Below, in pieces: positions 62,738 to 64,000 of a DNA stretch of 64,000 nucleotides. Numbering within the stretch: the stretch's first letter is position 1; each line of letters begins with the position of its first letter. The notes beneath the pieces were generated by a model. It saw only the letters and a program-made list of their open reading frames with translations, searched no databases and was not told where the DNA came from. Source of the stretch: an uncultured Christensenella sp. (lineage in GTDB: Bacteria; Bacillota; Clostridia; Christensenellales; CAG-917); the NCBI GenBank assembly GCA_910578325.1, contig CAJTQT010000002.1, forward strand, positions 1 through 64,000, in the 5' to 3' direction. The position numbers and the translations under genes are program-made.

Positions 62738-62765
62738 AGAGCGCTTACTATATAAGCGCTTTTTT
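62738..62765 (+). terminator. Terminator of the membrane protein operon
   Basis: AGCGCTTA/TAAGCGCT, CTATA loop, T5. Confidence 0.75.
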
Positions 62766-62811
62766 CGTATAAAAATGTGTGTATCAAAACCGTGAATTTA
62801 ACAAAAATTTG

Positions 62812-62993
62812 TTCATCTATTAAACATTTAGATGTATTTTCCACGCATAAAATCCGTGAAATCTTACGCGCAATCACCTTTATGCATTATTTTGATATGT
62901 ATTTACGAATGGATTAGTCTGTGACGGTTGATTTTTTTTAATAAAGAAACTATAATTTATATTAAAATACATCTAAATGTTTAATAGGTGTAT
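62812..62993. repeat. 27-base element repeated in inverted orientation (operator-like)
   Basis: Bases 62814-62840 and the complement of 62964-62990 agree at 26 of 27 positions. Each unit is itself a palindrome, ACATCTA-N9-TAGGTGT (with YCT/AGR variation). The second unit begins at the predicted transcription start of the next gene, the first about 150 bases upstream. This explains most of the 308-base gap 62716-63023. Confidence 0.65.
62928..62956 (+). promoter_or_regulatory. Promoter of the Cys/His-repeat lipoprotein
   Basis: -35 TTGATT (62928-62933), 17-base spacer, -10 TATAAT (62951-62956), directly before the second palindrome. Confidence 0.7.
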
Positions 62994-63023
62994 TTTCGCG
63001 TTTAATATCAGAGGTGGGTTATA

Positions 63024-64000
63024 ATGAAGAGAAAATCATTTGCAATTTTGATTTCGGTTATTTTGTGCATAAGTCTTTGCCTGTTTGTGCTTGTTGCCTG
63101 CGACGAGCAGAACGGCACCGAGGCTCACGAGCACAGTTTTGCAAAGTGGTCTTATGACGATTACGAGCACTGGCGCGAGTGCAATGCGGCAAACTGTCCG
63201 TCGCCCGAGAATGACAGAGGCGCGCACGAGTTTGACGCAAACGGCAAATGCTTCTGCGGTTTTGTACGGGCAGGACAGGAAGAAGAGCATATCCACGAGT
63301 TGAACCATTTTGATGCCGTGGAAGTAAACTGTGAGCGCGACGGCAATATCGAATACTGGCTTTGCAAAAAATGCGGGCTGTATTTTTCGGACGCCGAAGC
63401 GAAAATAACTGTGAATGCCTCCGACGTATTTACTTATTCTGAAGGACACGATATGAACTACCGCGGTAGGAAAGACGCGACCTGTACGGAAGTCGGTTGG
63501 AATGATTACGAATTCTGCACCCGCTGCGACTATTCCACGTATAAAGAAATTCCTGCTCTCGACCACGATATAATACATTTTGACACCAAAAAGCCGACTT
63601 GTACCGAAGACGGTTGGGATGCGTATGAAATGTGCACGAGATGCGACTATAACACGCTTACAAACTATTATCCGTCAGACGGGCACGCTTTGATTCCGCA
63701 CGACGGCAAAGACGCTACGTGCACCGAGTCGGGATGGCTATATTACGAGACTTGTGAGAAGTGCGATTATAATACTTATCAGGAACTGTATCCTCTTCAA
63801 CACGATTTGAGTTTTTATTCGAGAAAGGACCCAACCTGTACGGAAGACGGTTGGTTTGATTATGAAATTTGCACCCGTCCCGATTGCGGATATAGCACTT
63901 ATGCCGTGTTGGAAAAGTTGGGACATATTCTGTATCAACATGGTGGACGTCCTGTATCCTGTGAGTTGGACGGTTGGGAGCCGTATGAGGAATGCATTCG
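63024..64000 (+). CDS. Lipoprotein with Cys/His repeats (cut by window end)
   Basis: At least 325 residues, open at the right edge. Signal 1-25 with lipobox LVAC (Cys26). After a linker and a first Cys-rich region, units of about 40 residues begin near residue 150: pattern C-T-E-x-G-W, Y-E-x-C-x-x-C-D-Y, then a His about 12 residues on (for example ATCTEVGWNDYEFCTRCDY). Four complete units and part of a fifth are visible. Three Cys and one His per unit suggest zinc-ribbon-like modules, but secreted Cys could also form disulfides. Start ATG 63024 has GAGGTGGG. Similar repeats are seen in clostridial surface proteins of unknown role. Confidence 0.75.
   Translation, partial: MKRKSFAILISVILCISLCLFVLVACDEQNGTEAHEHSFAKWSYDDYEHWRECNAANCPSPENDRGAHEFDANGKCFCGFVRAGQEEEHIHELNHFDAVEVNCERDGNIEYWLCKKCGLYFSDAEAKITVNASDVFTYSEGHDMNYRGRKDATCTEVGWNDYEFCTRCDYSTYKEIPALDHDIIHFDTKKPTCTEDGWDAYEMCTRCDYNTLTNYYPSDGHALIPHDGKDATCTESGWLYYETCEKCDYNTYQELYPLQHDLSFYSRKDPTCTEDGWFDYEICTRPDCGYSTYAVLEKLGHILYQHGGRPVSCELDGWEPYEECI

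Noticed and set aside
62812..62993. Terminal inverted repeats of a small insertion element (MITE)
   Set aside because: The two repeats flank a well-formed promoter, each is itself a palindrome, and no target-site duplication is evident; an operator pair is the simpler reading, though copies elsewhere could revive this idea.

Overview
The window looks like a chromosomal segment of an anaerobic, fermentative, Gram-positive bacterium of the Clostridia (Firmicutes/Bacillota). Three things point there: the Bacillus/Clostridium-type housekeeping order ylbJ-tmcAL-pta-ackA-rpmF-plsX-rnc-smc-ftsY-ylxM-ffh-rpsP-khpA-rimM-trmD-rbgA-rnhB-yraN-rplS; strong AGGAGG ribosome sites with many sigma-A promoters; and an energy metabolism built on an NADH-linked [FeFe] hydrogenase and the Pta/AckA acetate route. 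The species cannot be named from the sequence alone. YlbJ and possible Spo0A boxes hint at a sporulating lineage, but no sporulation regulator lies in the window.

Layout. Bases 1-756 are non-coding: an array of short palindromes and the first copy of a dispersed repeat. Bases 757-3936 (minus) hold glycerol dehydrogenase and an ATP-type dihydroxyacetone kinase (DhaK-DhaL fusion), which together take glycerol to DHAP. nadE follows. Bases 5255-10184 are a five-gene electron-bifurcating hydrogenase operon (NuoE-like, GHKL ATPase, small 2Fe-2S protein, NuoF-like HydB, catalytic HydA). Bases 10299-14221 (minus) hold a DJ-1-like protein, a YdeI-like protein, the SRP RNA, a two-gene ABC exporter and tRNA-Gly. 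Bases 14473-21809 are an ileS (type 2) operon with two RNA-modification enzymes, an acyl-CoA synthetase and a sugar-phosphate isomerase-like protein. Bases 21930-24717 (minus) hold an HTH protein, YlbJ and TmcAL.

Bases 24825-40587 are the housekeeping block: acetate metabolism, phospholipid initiation, RNase III, SMC, the SRP GTPases and ribosome biogenesis. They are followed by an unusual lipoprotein/GT-C-like fusion, GlpQ-type phosphodiesterase, lepA-hemW, a PRPP synthetase, a metallo-beta-lactamase-fold protein and rho.

From 50442 the window becomes less ordinary. A 1.3-kb non-coding stretch holds a promoter, a structured leader, three tandem mini-hairpins built from the 5' part of the adjacent tRNA-Ser gene, tRNA-Ser itself and a second copy of the dispersed repeat. 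After it come a two-component system, two very large related lipoproteins, a small ORF whose start is locked in a stem, two related membrane proteins, and a truncated lipoprotein of about 40-residue Cys/His repeats with a palindromic operator at its promoter. All these protein products, apart from the response regulator and the uncertain small ORF, are predicted to be in or outside the membrane. I see no characterised system matching this cassette, so it and the tRNA-Ser leader are the best candidates for undescribed biology here. All functional statements rest on reading sequence and recalling families; no search or folding program was run.
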